From NCBI GenBank assembly GCA_937872125.1, contig CALMNY010000334.1:1-8387 (forward strand): 8,387 nt of DNA. Reading direction: 5' to 3'. This DNA is from an uncultured Candidatus Competibacteraceae bacterium. Lineage in GTDB: Bacteria; Pseudomonadota; Gammaproteobacteria; Competibacterales; Competibacteraceae. Shown piece after piece: positions 1 through 8,010 of the stretch (position 1 is its first letter; every line of letters begins with the position of its first letter). A program made the position numbers and the translations under genes. The notes beneath the pieces are model-generated. The model was not told where the DNA came from, ran no database searches, and saw only the letters and a list, made by a program, of their open reading frames with translations.

Positions 1-746
1 TGGCCCATGCGCTTGCCGGGGGGCGCGGTGACGCCGGCGATGTAGGCCACCACCGGCTTCTTGATGTTGGCCTTGATGTAGGCTGCGCCCTCTTCCTCGG
101 CGCTGCCGCCGATCTCGCCGACCATCACGATGCCCTCGGTCTGCGGATCGTCCTTGAACAGGGTCAGCACGTCCACGAAGCTCATGCCGTGAATCGGGTC
201 GCCGCCGATGCCGACGCAGGTGGATTGTCCCAGTTTGGCCTGGGTGGTCTGATAGACCGCCTCGTAGGTCAGGGTGCCGGAACGGGACACGATGCCGATC
301 TTGCCGGGCAGGTGGATGTGGCCGGGCATGATGCCCATCTTGCAGGCGCCGGGGGTGATCACGCCCGGGCAGTTGGGGCCGATGAGATAAACATTGGGAT
401 AATTGTTGGTCAGCACCGCCTTGACCTTGAGCATGTCCATGACCGGAATGCCCTCGGTGATGCAGGCGATGACCTTGATACCGGCGTCCGCGGCTTCCAG
501 GATGGCATCGCCGGCGGCGGGGGCCGGGACGTAGATCATGGTCGCGTTGGCGCCAGTGGCGGCAACCGCGTCATAAACGGTGTTGAACACCGGCTTGCCC
601 AGGTGCGTCGTGCCGCCCTTGCCGGGGCTGATGCCGCCGACCAGGTTGGTGCCATAGGCAATCGCCTGTTCGGAGTGGAAGGTGCCCTGCGAGCCGGTGA
701 AACCCTGGCAGATGACCTTGGTGTTTTTGTCGATCAGAATACTCAT
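1..746 (-). CDS. sucD: Succinyl-CoA synthetase alpha subunit, partial (C-terminus beyond left edge)
   Basis: The alpha subunit of succinyl-CoA ligase binds CoA and carries the phosphohistidine that passes phosphate between succinyl-phosphate and the nucleotide in the beta subunit (TCA cycle, cytoplasm). The visible 248 residues start [20 protein letters not shown]. They include the Rossmann CoA-binding loop GFTGSQGT (15-22), the [12 protein letters not shown] motif and the MVGEIGG motif, whose Glu211 corresponds to E. coli Glu208. The frame runs off the window directly after PGKRMG. The next codon begins CA, which fits the catalytic His (residue 249 here, His246 in E. coli), so about 40 residues are missing. 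An AAAAGGAA ribosome binding site (758-765) lies 11 bases before the ATG. It follows sucC by 43 bases in the same operon. No defect is visible in the part present. Confidence 0.96.
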   Translation of the reverse strand, partial: MSILIDKNTKVICQGFTGSQGTFHSEQAIAYGTNLVGGISPGKGGTTHLGKPVFNTVYDAVAATGANATMIYVPAPAAGDAILEAADAGIKVIACITEGIPVMDMLKVKAVLTNNYPNVYLIGPNCPGVITPGACKMGIMPGHIHLPGKIGIVSRSGTLTYEAVYQTTQAKLGQSTCVGIGGDPIHGMSFVDVLTLFKDDPQTEGIVMVGEIGGSAEEEGAAYIKANIKKPVVAYIAGVTAPPGKRMG

Positions 747-789
747 GGTGCGCTCTGTTCCTTTTAGTGGAGGGCCGTAGTTCCGGCGC

Positions 790-1956
<1,167 letters not shown>

Positions 1957-2200
1957 GCGGTTTACATCCCCCTTTCTGTTGGAGCGTCTATTCTATCCCG
2001 AAAAACCACAATCTCACAGACCACTGCGCACCAGGTGGCGGCAGGGCTAAAATGAGTATAGTTTCGCCAGCCCGTAACCGGATGCGGCGCCAGGATCAGC
2101 TTGTCCTCTGGTTCCGCCAAATCTGAACTTCCTGGCACTTCTATGCGTAAGCGGCTACCTTCGACCGACCTCGGCTCTTTCTGATGAACCACGTCTCCGC
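1957..2200. other. Divergent intergenic region between sucC and pilS
   Basis: This 244-base gap must hold the promoters for sucCD (leftward) and pilSR (rightward). Leftward there is a usable -10 close to sucC, annotated separately. A second leftward TATACT (bases 2055-2060) is possible but has no good -35. Rightward, TAAAAT (2048-2053) and TATAGT (2056-2061) are AT-rich candidates for pilS, again without convincing -35 boxes. A short 5-base inverted repeat GGGCT/AGCCC (2044-2048 and 2069-2073) brackets these boxes. I see no RNA gene, riboswitch or coding sequence. No assignment of the pilS promoter is safe. Confidence 0.5.
1990..1995 (-). promoter_or_regulatory. Possible -10 box of the sucCD promoter
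   Basis: TAGAAT on the minus strand matches the sigma-70 -10 consensus at five of six positions. It would start transcription about 27 bases before the sucC ATG, just ahead of its ribosome binding site. No recognisable -35 box lies 16-18 bases upstream, so the promoter would need an activator, or the true one is elsewhere. Confidence 0.3.
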
Positions 2201-3904
2201 ATGACTGACGCCAGCCCGCTCGCTGCTTCGCTCGCTCCCTGGCCAGATCACCGTCATCCCTGGCGGGTGTTGCGCGCATCCCATGTCTACCGTCTGACGC
2301 TGGCGGCGCTGCTGCTGATTGCGTTCGAGCTGGACGAACAAAATCGCTTGTTCGGCAAGCAGCATCCAGACCTGTTCCTGGAAGCCGCGCTGGGCTACAT
2401 GGCGTTGACGGTGCTGGCCATGGCCGGCAGCCACTGGCGATGGCCGAGGCTGGCGGCGCAAATCCATCTGCAAATGCTGATGGATCTGGTAACGCTCACC
2501 ATCATGATCCACGCCTCAGGCGGGTTGAACAGCAGTCTGAACAGCCTGCTGATCACCGCCGTCGCCGCCAATAGCATCCTGCTGCCGCTATTGTCGGCGC
2601 TGCTCGCCGCCGCGCTGGGCTTTTTTCTGCTGATCGGTTCATGGTTAACCAACCAATGGCAGGCTGCCGAGGCGCTGGCGCGCGCTGGACGGGGGCTTGG
2701 CGGTTGGGCGGGGTTGGTGGAGCGCCTGACCAACACCTCGGATGACTGGCTTCGCCTGGGGGTGCTGGGCGCCGCGTTGTTCATCGCCACGCTCCTGACC
2801 TACGCGCTGGCCGAACGGGCGCGGCGCAGCGAAGCTCTGGCGCGCCGACGCACCCTGGACTTGCTGGAAGTCGCTGAACTGAATCAGGGCATCATTCGCC
2901 ACCTGCAAAATGGCGTGGTGGTGGTAGACCGTGCAGGGCAAGTGCTGTTGCTCAACGACACCGCCCGGGATGCGCTCGGCTGGACCGGGGCGGAGACCGG
3001 CATTACGCTGAATGGGCTGTCGCCGCCGCTGGGGCGGCAACTCTGGGCCTGGCGAGATACCCCCGGACTGGAACCGCAGGCGTTCCGCCCGGTCGAACAC
3101 CGTCCCGAACTCATCCCGCGCTTTACCCGGCTCAGCGGCCTCCATGCCGACAACATTCTGATCCTGCTGGATGATTCCGAACAGGCCGCCGAGCGCTTGC
3201 AACAGCTCAAGTTGGCCGCCCTGGGCCGCTTAACCGCCGGCATCGCTCATGAAATTCGCAACCCGCTGGCGGCGATCAGCCACGCCGCGCAGTTGTTGCA
3301 GGAATCCGTCAGCGCCAGCGTCAGCGCCAGCGACCGGCGTCTGATGCAAATCCTTCACGATAATGTCCAGCGCGCCAATCGGATCATCACCGACGTCCTC
3401 GATCTGGCCCGGCGCGACCGGGGTAAGCCGGAGCGGCTGATGCTGGCGCCGTGGCTGGAAGATTTCAGCCAGGAATTTATCCATGATCTGGATGGCCCCC
3501 CCGTTGAATGGCGGCAAACCGTACAACCTGACTCGCTGACGGTGAATTTTGACCCGCACCAGTTGCGCCAGGTGTTGTGGAATCTGTGCATCAATGCGTG
3601 CCAGCACGGGGTTCGGCCCGGCGCGACGCGGCGCATTGATCTGCACGCCGGTCTGGATTACCGCCGGGGTCGGCCATTTCTGGAAGTGCGCGACGCGGGT
3701 CCCGGCGTTGCAGAGGAAAATATCGCCAAACTGTTTGAACCGTTCTTTACCACCCGGGCCAGGGGCACCGGCCTGGGTTTGTATCTGGCCCGGGAATTAT
3801 GTGAGGCCAACCGCGCTCAGTTGCAATACTTGCCGCTTGCCGAGGGGGGTAGTTGTTTCCGCATCACCTTTGCGCCCCTCGCTTCTACCCCGGAGACGGA
3901 GTAA
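2201..3904 (+). CDS. pilS: PilS-type membrane sensor histidine kinase
   Basis: This sensor kinase of the PilS family would phosphorylate PilR; in Pseudomonas the pair controls pilin transcription. It has 567 residues, somewhat longer than P. aeruginosa PilS (about 530). The N-terminal part holds about six hydrophobic segments, near residues 30-44, 62-78, 90-106, 114-130, 131-149 and 184-204. A PAS-like domain follows (about 230-325). The kinase core has the H-box AGIAHEIRNPL with His350, the N-box NLCINACQ (461-468), the G1 box DAGPGV (498-503), the F-box LFEPFFTT (511-518) and the G2 box GTGLGL (522-527), so it looks catalytically intact. The ATG at 2201 has no clear Shine-Dalgarno sequence. 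The later GTG at 2267 would leave only seven residues before the first helix and also lacks one, so the start is provisional. The stop overlaps the pilR ATG by one base. An NtrB-like kinase is the main alternative, but the six-helix sensor and the partner favour PilS. Confidence 0.87.
   Translation: MTDASPLAASLAPWPDHRHPWRVLRASHVYRLTLAALLLIAFELDEQNRLFGKQHPDLFLEAALGYMALTVLAMAGSHWRWPRLAAQIHLQMLMDLVTLTIMIHASGGLNSSLNSLLITAVAANSILLPLLSALLAAALGFFLLIGSWLTNQWQAAEALARAGRGLGGWAGLVERLTNTSDDWLRLGVLGAALFIATLLTYALAERARRSEALARRRTLDLLEVAELNQGIIRHLQNGVVVVDRAGQVLLLNDTARDALGWTGAETGITLNGLSPPLGRQLWAWRDTPGLEPQAFRPVEHRPELIPRFTRLSGLHADNILILLDDSEQAAERLQQLKLAALGRLTAGIAHEIRNPLAAISHAAQLLQESVSASVSASDRRLMQILHDNVQRANRIITDVLDLARRDRGKPERLMLAPWLEDFSQEFIHDLDGPPVEWRQTVQPDSLTVNFDPHQLRQVLWNLCINACQHGVRPGATRRIDLHAGLDYRRGRPFLEVRDAGPGVAEENIAKLFEPFFTTRARGTGLGLYLARELCEANRAQLQYLPLAEGGSCFRITFAPLASTPETE
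3308..3331 (+). repeat. 12-base tandem duplication inside pilS
   Basis: GTCAGCGCCAGC occurs twice, head to tail and exactly. It is in frame and encodes VSAS-VSAS at residues 370-377, about twenty residues after His350. This is the expected loop between the two helices of the dimerisation and phosphotransfer domain, where a four-residue change would be tolerated. Confidence 0.85.
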
Positions 3905-5331
3905 TGGAAGCTTGCCATGCCCTGATTGTGGATGATGAAGCCGACATCCGCGAACTCATCGAGATGACGCTGCTACCGATGGGCGTGATTTGTTTGACCG
4001 CCGAGACCCTGGCCGAGGCGCGCACCCTGCTTAAACGCCAGAGCTTTGGTCTGTGCATTACCGACCTGCGTCTGCCGGATGGCAGTGGACTGGAGCTGGT
4101 GGCGTACATTCAAAAGCAGTGGCCCAACCTGCCAGTGGCGGTAATCACCGCTCACGGCAATGTGGAAATCGCAGTGGAAGCGTTAAAACTGGGTGCGTTC
4201 GACTTCGTGTCCAAACCGTTTGAACTCTCGGTGCTGCGCAACATGGTGGCTACTGCGCTGCGGCTGAACCGGGGAAGCGAGGGTTCCACCGCCCATCGTC
4301 CCGCCTTGCTGGGCCGATCGCCGGCGATGGCTGAACTGCGGGCGTTGATCGCCAAACTGGCCCGCAGCCAGGCGCCGATCCTGATCAGCGGCGAGTCGGG
4401 CACCGGCAAGGAACTGGCGGCGCGGCTGATCCATCTGTCCGGGCCACGCGCCGAGCAACCGTTCGTGCCGGTCAACTGCGGGGCCATTCCCGAGCACCTG
4501 ATGGAAAGCGAGTTCTTCGGCTACAAAAAGGGCAGTTTCACTGGCGCCACCCAGGATAAGGGTGGACTGTTCCAGGCGGCGCGGGGCGGCACGCTGCTTC
4601 TGGATGAGGTAGCGGATTTGCCGATGCCCATGCAGGTCAAGCTGCTGCGGGCGATTCAGGAGCGGGCGGTGCGACCGATAGGCGCGCAAGCCGAGGTCGC
4701 CATTGACGTGCGCATCCTGAGCGCCAGCCACAAGAATCTGGCGCAGTTGGTGCGAGAGGGCGCGTTCCGCCAGGATCTGTTCTACCGGTTGAATGTGATC
4801 GAGATGCGGTTACCCAACCTGCGTGAACATCCCGACGACATTCCGGAGCTGGCTTCAGCGATTCTGGAGCGACTCAGTGGGCAATCCAGGCTACCGCCGC
4901 CGAAACTGGTACCGTCGGCGCTGGCGGCACTGCGCGCCTATGCGTTCCCAGGCAACATCCGCGAACTGGAAAACATCCTGGAGCGGGCGTTCACTCTGTG
5001 TGAGGATGGCATCATCCAGGCGGCGGATTTATTGCTGCCTACCCCGACAGAACCCGCATCGCCCCGACCACAACCGACGTCGCCCGTGAGCGTGGCTGAA
5101 CTCCCTGTGGCCCCGGCCGCTAACCACGCCAACCAAGGGCCTGAGCCGCAAACCCTGCCAATCCTGCAACCATCGGCTCTCAATCTGGAGGACTATCTGG
5201 AGCAGATCGAGCGGGCGGCGATCCTGCGGGCGCTGGAAGAAACCCGCTACAACAAGACCGCCGCCGCGGAAAAGCTGGGCATCAGTTTCCGGGCGCTGCG
5301 CTACCGGCTGAAGAAGCTGGGGCTGGATTGA
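3904..5331 (+). CDS. pilR: PilR-type sigma-54-dependent response regulator
   Basis: This NtrC-family activator of sigma-54 promoters is partner to the upstream PilS and is expected to switch on pilin or related surface genes. It has 475 residues. The receiver domain (about 5-120) has the acidic pair Asp10-Asp11, phosphoacceptor Asp54 and Lys104. The AAA+ domain (about 135-370) has Walker A GESGTGKE (163-170), the sigma-54 contact loop GSFTGA (210-215) and Walker B LLLDE (231-235). GSFTGA instead of GAFTGA is also what I recall for Pseudomonas PilR. After a proline-rich linker (about 378-425), NLEDYLEQIER (from 427) and the Fis-type helix-turn-helix ending YRLKKLGLD closely match the PilR C-terminus and separate it from NtrC. 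The start at the ATG overlapping the pilS stop (TAATG) is supported by GGAG at 3892-3895. An in-frame TTG at 3853 would add 17 residues unlike the family. No pilus genes are visible nearby. Confidence 0.94.
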   Translation: MEACHALIVDDEADIRELIEMTLLPMGVICLTAETLAEARTLLKRQSFGLCITDLRLPDGSGLELVAYIQKQWPNLPVAVITAHGNVEIAVEALKLGAFDFVSKPFELSVLRNMVATALRLNRGSEGSTAHRPALLGRSPAMAELRALIAKLARSQAPILISGESGTGKELAARLIHLSGPRAEQPFVPVNCGAIPEHLMESEFFGYKKGSFTGATQDKGGLFQAARGGTLLLDEVADLPMPMQVKLLRAIQERAVRPIGAQAEVAIDVRILSASHKNLAQLVREGAFRQDLFYRLNVIEMRLPNLREHPDDIPELASAILERLSGQSRLPPPKLVPSALAALRAYAFPGNIRELENILERAFTLCEDGIIQAADLLLPTPTEPASPRPQPTSPVSVAELPVAPAANHANQGPEPQTLPILQPSALNLEDYLEQIERAAILRALEETRYNKTAAAEKLGISFRALRYRLKKLGLD

Positions 5332-5344
5332 AAGGAGCAAGCGC

Positions 5345-5368
5345 AAAAAACCCCGCCGAGGCGGGGTT
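5345..5368 (-). terminator. Intrinsic terminator of yccA, between convergent pilR and yccA
   Basis: A perfect 8-base stem AACCCCGC/GCGGGGTT closes on the tetraloop CGAG (5349-5368). Read leftward it is followed by six U residues (5345-5350), which makes a strong intrinsic terminator for yccA, about 20 bases after its stop codon. Read rightward the hairpin lies 17 bases after the pilR stop, but only two Ts follow, so termination of pilSR there would be weaker. The hairpin may serve both genes. Confidence 0.9.
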
Positions 5369-5388
5369 GGCGTTCAATCCGGAGTTGC

Positions 5389-6072
5389 TCAATCGTCGCC
5401 GGAGAAGATGCCCAGGATTTGCAGCAGGCTCACAAACAGGTTGAAGATTGTGATGTACAGGGTGACAGTGGCCATGATGTAGTTGGTTTCACCGCCATGG
5501 ATGATGTCGCTGGTCTGCCACAGGATCATGCCGGACATCAGCAGGACCACCATTGCCGACACCGCCAGCGACAGCATCGGGATGTTGAACAACGCCGCAC
5601 CCAGCCCGGCCAGGAACGCGACCAGGATGCCTACCATCAGGAAGGAGCCCATGAAGCTGAAATCCTTGCGGCTGACCAGCGCGTAGCCCGACAGCGCCAG
5701 GAAGATCGCCCCCGTGCCAGCCAGCGCGGTCATCACCACTTGTGAACCGTTCGGCAGGCTCAGGTAGAAATTCAGGATCGGCCCCAGGGTGTAGCCGAGG
5801 AAGCCGGTCAGGGCAAACACCGCCGCCAGGCCCCAAACGCTGTTGCGCAGCCGGGTGACGACAAACAGCAGGCCGAAATAACCGCCCAGGGTGATCAGCC
5901 AGTGCAGCGGCGGCGCATTCGTGGCCATGGCGAAGCCGGCGGTCAGGGCGCTGAACAGCAGTGTCAGCGATAACAGCATATAGGTGTTGCGCAGCACCTT
6001 GTTGGTGGCCAGAGCGCTTTCTGTTGTCAGCGTGACCGGCGCTTTAACCAGCAGATCGTTTTTTTGCAGCAT
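5389..6072 (-). CDS. yccA: Bax inhibitor-1/YccA family membrane protein
   Basis: This is an integral inner-membrane protein of the Bax inhibitor-1 family, closest to E. coli YccA. YccA is an FtsH substrate and modulator that can protect SecY in jammed translocons from FtsH. The 227 residues compare with 219 in E. coli and hold about seven hydrophobic segments. Recognisable YccA stretches are KVLRNTYMLLSLTL (about 25-38), FTGFLGYTLGP-like ALTGFLGYTLGP, SRKDFSFMGSFLM, and TSDIIHGGETNYI (187-199) with the conserved acidic residue of the last helices. The protein ends LLQILGIFSGDD. I chose the ATG at 6072 because GGAGGT lies 10 bases upstream and the N-terminal length then fits. An in-frame upstream ATG at 6138 would add 22 polar residues unlike the family. 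It is a single gene with its own promoter and terminator. The FtsH link is inferred from homology only. Confidence 0.92.
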   Translation of the reverse strand: MLQKNDLLVKAPVTLTTESALATNKVLRNTYMLLSLTLLFSALTAGFAMATNAPPLHWLITLGGYFGLLFVVTRLRNSVWGLAAVFALTGFLGYTLGPILNFYLSLPNGSQVVMTALAGTGAIFLALSGYALVSRKDFSFMGSFLMVGILVAFLAGLGAALFNIPMLSLAVSAMVVLLMSGMILWQTSDIIHGGETNYIMATVTLYITIFNLFVSLLQILGIFSGDD

Positions 6073-6082
6073 CGTCAAACAC

Positions 6083-6088
6083 ACCTCC
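6083..6088 (-). promoter_or_regulatory. Ribosome binding site that fixes the yccA start
   Basis: GGAGGT on the minus strand, 10 bases before the ATG at 6072, is a near-perfect Shine-Dalgarno sequence. It supports this start over the upstream in-frame ATG at 6138, which has none. Confidence 0.75.
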
Positions 6089-6121
6089 GATGATTGGAAA
6101 CTGTCTCTATTGACCGCGCGG

Positions 6122-6147
6122 CAGCGCTTCCGGTTCACCCGGCGCTG
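6122..6147. repeat. Interrupted inverted repeat in the yccA leader
   Basis: CAGCGC and GCGCTG form 6-base arms around an inner CCGG/CCGG pairing with a short loop. On the minus strand it lies between the predicted yccA transcription start (near 6163) and the yccA ATG, and 80 bases after the yejB stop. It could be a leader hairpin or a weak end signal for yejB. No U-run follows, so I do not call it a terminator. Confidence 0.4.
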
Positions 6148-6169
6148 TTCCTGTAGTCAGGGCGTGGCT

Positions 6170-6198
6170 TTTATACCTGAATCCTCGCCCCATGTCTG
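6170..6198 (-). promoter_or_regulatory. Predicted sigma-70 promoter of yccA
   Basis: On the minus strand CAGACA (6193-6198, four of six matches to TTGACA) is followed after exactly 17 bases by TATAAA (6170-6175, five of six matches to TATAAT). Transcription would begin near 6163, giving a 5' leader of about 90 bases. This implies that yccA is transcribed apart from yejB. Confidence 0.45.
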
Positions 6199-6226
6199 TC
6201 TCCCGCTTGGCGCTCCGCAGCTACCC

Positions 6227-7333
6227 TCAGGGGTTTCGCGCCGCGAAATCAATCCGTGGATCCACCAGGCGATAGGTCAGGTCGCTAACCAGATTCAGCA
6301 GCAGGCCGATTAAACCAAACACATACAGCGTTCCGAACATCACCGGATAATCGCGCTTGATCACCGCCTCGAACCCCAGCAGGCCCAGCCCGTCCAGCGA
6401 GAAAATCACCTCGATCAGCAGCGAACCGGTGAACAACATGCCCACCAGCGTAGCCGGAAAGCCGGCGATTACCAGCAGCATGGCGTTGCGAAACACATGG
6501 CCGTACAGCACACGCCCCTCGCTTAGCCCCTTGGCGCGGGCGGTGACCACGTACTGCTTGTTAATCTCATCAAGGAAGGAATTCTTGGTCAGCATGGTCA
6601 GCGACGCGAAACCGCCGATCACCATGGCCGTCACCGGCAGGGTCAGGTGCCAGAAATAATCCAGAATCCGCGCCGGCCAACTCAAATCCGCCCAGTTGTC
6701 CGAGGTCAATCCCCGCAACGGGAACCAGTCCAGATAACGCCCGCCGGCAAACACGATGATCAGCAGAATGGCGAACAGAAATGCGGGGATGGCGTAGCCG
6801 ACGATGACCGCCGCGCTGCTCAACACGTCGAACCGCGAACCGTCGCGCACCGCCTTGGCGATGCCCAGCGGAACCGAGATCACATAGATCAACAGCGTGC
6901 TCCACACCCCCAGCGAGATCGAGACCGGCAACTTGTCCAGCACCAGGTCCAGCACCGCCCGGTCGCGGAAATAACTCTTGCCGAGATCGAAGCTCAGGTA
7001 GTCGCGGACCATCCGCCCAAAGCGCACATAGGCCGGCTGGTCGAAACCGAACTGGCGGTTGAGTTCGGCGATGAAGGTCGGATCGAGACCCTGCGCGCCG
7101 CGATAGGCGCCAGGACTACCAGTGGCTGAGGGTGGCGCGCTGCCCCGTCCGGCCTCCACCCCCTCGCCGCCGCCGACCCGGGCGGTGGCCGACACGGCGG
7201 TATTCTTGAGTTGCGCCAATATCTGTTCCACCGGTCCGCCGGGCGCGATCTGGACGATGGCGAAGTTGATGGCGATGATGCCCAGCAGGGTCAACGGAAT
7301 CAGCGCCAGGCGGTGGAGGATGTAGGCGAGCAT
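6227..7333 (-). CDS. yejB: YejB-type peptide ABC transporter permease
   Basis: An inner-membrane permease of the DppB/OppB class, most like E. coli YejB (368 residues here, 364 there). In E. coli it forms the YejABEF importer, which takes up peptides including microcin C, together with binding protein YejA, permease YejE and ATPase YejF. The N-terminal helix (about 9-31) carries the YejB stretch [16 protein letters not shown] Gly/Ser/Ala-rich periplasmic loop with GGGEGVEA follows, then GLDP and FGFDQP. Later come about five helices, with the EAA-type ATPase-contact loop [23 protein letters not shown] split over 262-284, and the C-terminal VDPRIDF. The reading frame is intact. No Shine-Dalgarno sequence precedes the ATG (the upstream bases are CT-rich), but the N-terminus matches the family. 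It stands between hicB and yccA with neither yejA upstream nor yejE downstream, which is unusual. Confidence 0.93.
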   Translation of the reverse strand: MLAYILHRLALIPLTLLGIIAINFAIVQIAPGGPVEQILAQLKNTAVSATARVGGGEGVEAGRGSAPPSATGSPGAYRGAQGLDPTFIAELNRQFGFDQPAYVRFGRMVRDYLSFDLGKSYFRDRAVLDLVLDKLPVSISLGVWSTLLIYVISVPLGIAKAVRDGSRFDVLSSAAVIVGYAIPAFLFAILLIIVFAGGRYLDWFPLRGLTSDNWADLSWPARILDYFWHLTLPVTAMVIGGFASLTMLTKNSFLDEINKQYVVTARAKGLSEGRVLYGHVFRNAMLLVIAGFPATLVGMLFTGSLLIEVIFSLDGLGLLGFEAVIKRDYPVMFGTLYVFGLIGLLLNLVSDLTYRLVDPRIDFAARNP

Positions 7334-7382
7334 GAGAGAAACAGGGAGTTGGATGGTTTCACAAGGTTATCACGAAGAACCC

Positions 7383-7395
7383 CGGCTTGAAGCCG
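7383..7395. repeat. Small palindrome between hicB and yejB
   Basis: CGGCTTGAAGCCG is a perfect palindrome around one central base, 17 bases after the hicB stop. As RNA it would give a four-pair stem with a five-base loop. No U-run follows, so it is at best a weak terminator for hicAB. The rest of the 78-base gap (7334-7411) shows no recognisable promoter for yejB. Confidence 0.3.
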
Positions 7396-7411
7396 TCCCG
7401 ATCCTGAATGT

Positions 7412-7744
7412 CTATGTGCGCACGGCCCGCGCGAATGCCTCGGCAGCCCACTGATTGATGCTCTTCCCACTCGCTTGCGCGGCCATGGCGACCGCCGCAT
7501 GGATCTCAGGCGGCACGCGCAGCATGAGCTGGCCTGAATAGGACTTCTGCGGCGCGCGATTCAGCTTCTCGCAGGTGGTCAGATAATCCTCCACCGCTTC
7601 CTCAAACGCCGTGCGCAGTTCGCCCACCGACTCACCGTGAAACCCAACCACATCCTTGATACCGGCGATATGACCGATAAAGCATCGATCTTCCTCGCTG
7701 TATTCGATTCGGGCCGCATACCCTTTGTAAATCATCTTGTTCAT
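7412..7744 (-). CDS. hicB: HicB-family antitoxin
   Basis: The antitoxin of a type II HicAB toxin-antitoxin pair: it neutralises HicA and represses the operon. The 110 residues begin MNKMIYKGYAARIEY. The N-terminal HicB fold (about 4-60) contains the EEDRCFIGHIAGIKDVVGF strand region and ESVGELRTAFEEAVEDYL, both typical of the family. The C-terminal part (about 70-110), LMLRVPPEIHAAVAMAA followed by GKSINQWAAEAFARAV, is an Arc/ribbon-helix-helix DNA-binding domain. The ATG overlaps the hicA stop by four bases (ATGA), so translation is probably coupled. An AGG at 7754-7756 is the nearest Shine-Dalgarno-like sequence. The frame stays open upstream to 7930, but that extension only shadows hicA. 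An alternative start is Met4 at 7735. Confidence 0.85.
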   Translation of the reverse strand: MNKMIYKGYAARIEYSEEDRCFIGHIAGIKDVVGFHGESVGELRTAFEEAVEDYLTTCEKLNRAPQKSYSGQLMLRVPPEIHAAVAMAAQASGKSINQWAAEAFARAVRT

Positions 7745-7995
7745 GGTTTGATGCCTGCCTGCTCCAAGAAACATCGCGCATCGCGCACCTGGTAGGGCTT
7801 CGCCTCTTTCCCTGGGTGGGGCCGATGGAACGTCGCTACAACACCCTGTAGCTCGAAACGCACCCGCGACCCGCTCCCTTCCACCGTCCGTGCGCCCACC
7901 GCCAGGAAAAGCGCTTCGATATCGCGCCATGCCAACGAGGCGGGTACCGGTGTTTGAAAGACCTTATCGAGGGTGTCGCGATGGCGTTTATTCAT
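7741..7995 (-). CDS. hicA: HicA-family toxin (probable mRNA interferase)
   Basis: The probable toxin of the HicAB pair, a small double-stranded-RNA-binding-fold protein expected to cleave mRNA. It has 84 residues and starts MNKRHRDTLDKVFQTPVPAS. WRDIEALFLAVGA (23-35) corresponds to the first HicA helix. GSGSRVRFEL (40-49) and VVATFHRPHPGKE (52-64) are the strands, and the C-terminal helix is RCFLEQAGI. The classical HicA catalytic His in a GSH motif is not present: the position after Gly-Ser is Arg44. His57 and His60 in FHRPHPGKE are the only histidines in the core. I recall many annotated HicA proteins of this longer subgroup sharing the trait. The first codon follows an AT-rich operator with no Shine-Dalgarno sequence. 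It precedes and overlaps hicB, the usual toxin-first order. Family assignment is good; activity is inferred. Confidence 0.8.
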   Translation of the reverse strand: MNKRHRDTLDKVFQTPVPASLAWRDIEALFLAVGARTVEGSGSRVRFELQGVVATFHRPHPGKEAKPYQVRDARCFLEQAGIKP

Positions 7996-8001
7996 TGTTA
8001 A

Positions 8002-8010
8002 ATGATAGCA
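8002..8010 (-). promoter_or_regulatory. Extended -10 promoter of hicAB, predicting a leaderless transcript
   Basis: On the minus strand TGCTATCAT is an extended -10 (TG, one base, then TATCAT, five of six matches). The -35 position (8025-8030, GATGAC) is poor, as is common with extended -10 promoters. The six bases between the hexamer and the hicA ATG would put the transcription start on the ATG itself, so hicA mRNA may lack a leader. Confidence 0.5.

Noticed and set aside
189..767. Open frame (192 codons) on the plus strand opposite sucD
   Set aside because: It mirrors sucD codons, is Gly/Asp/Ala-rich, resembles no family and has no start signals.
2133..2146. Sigma-54-like sequence TGGCAC-N5-TGC upstream of pilS
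   Set aside because: The GG and GC doublets are nine bases apart instead of the required ten and the -12 element is incomplete (ATGC, not TTGC). Sigma-54 promoters rarely tolerate a change in this spacing.
2184..2204. Six-codon mini-frame ending on the pilS ATG (ATGA overlap)
   Set aside because: It has no ribosome binding site and is too short to distinguish from chance; a coupling leader peptide cannot be supported.
3853..3903. In-frame TTG start extending pilR by 17 residues
   Set aside because: The added residues lie inside the end of pilS and do not match the PilR N-terminus. The ATG at 3904 has a ribosome binding site and the expected start before the receiver domain.
6073..6138. Upstream ATG extending yccA by 22 residues
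   Set aside because: There is no ribosome binding site for it, the residues are polar and unlike the family, and a near-perfect GGAGGT serves the ATG at 6072.
6647..7129. Open frame (160 codons) on the plus strand opposite yejB
   Set aside because: It is antisense to a well-conserved permease and its translation is a polar Gln/His/Arg-rich sequence with no family resemblance.
7745..7930. Upstream extension of the hicB frame
   Set aside because: It lies wholly within hicA in another frame and reads as Arg/Gly-rich noise; HicB homology begins at the ATG overlapping the hicA stop.
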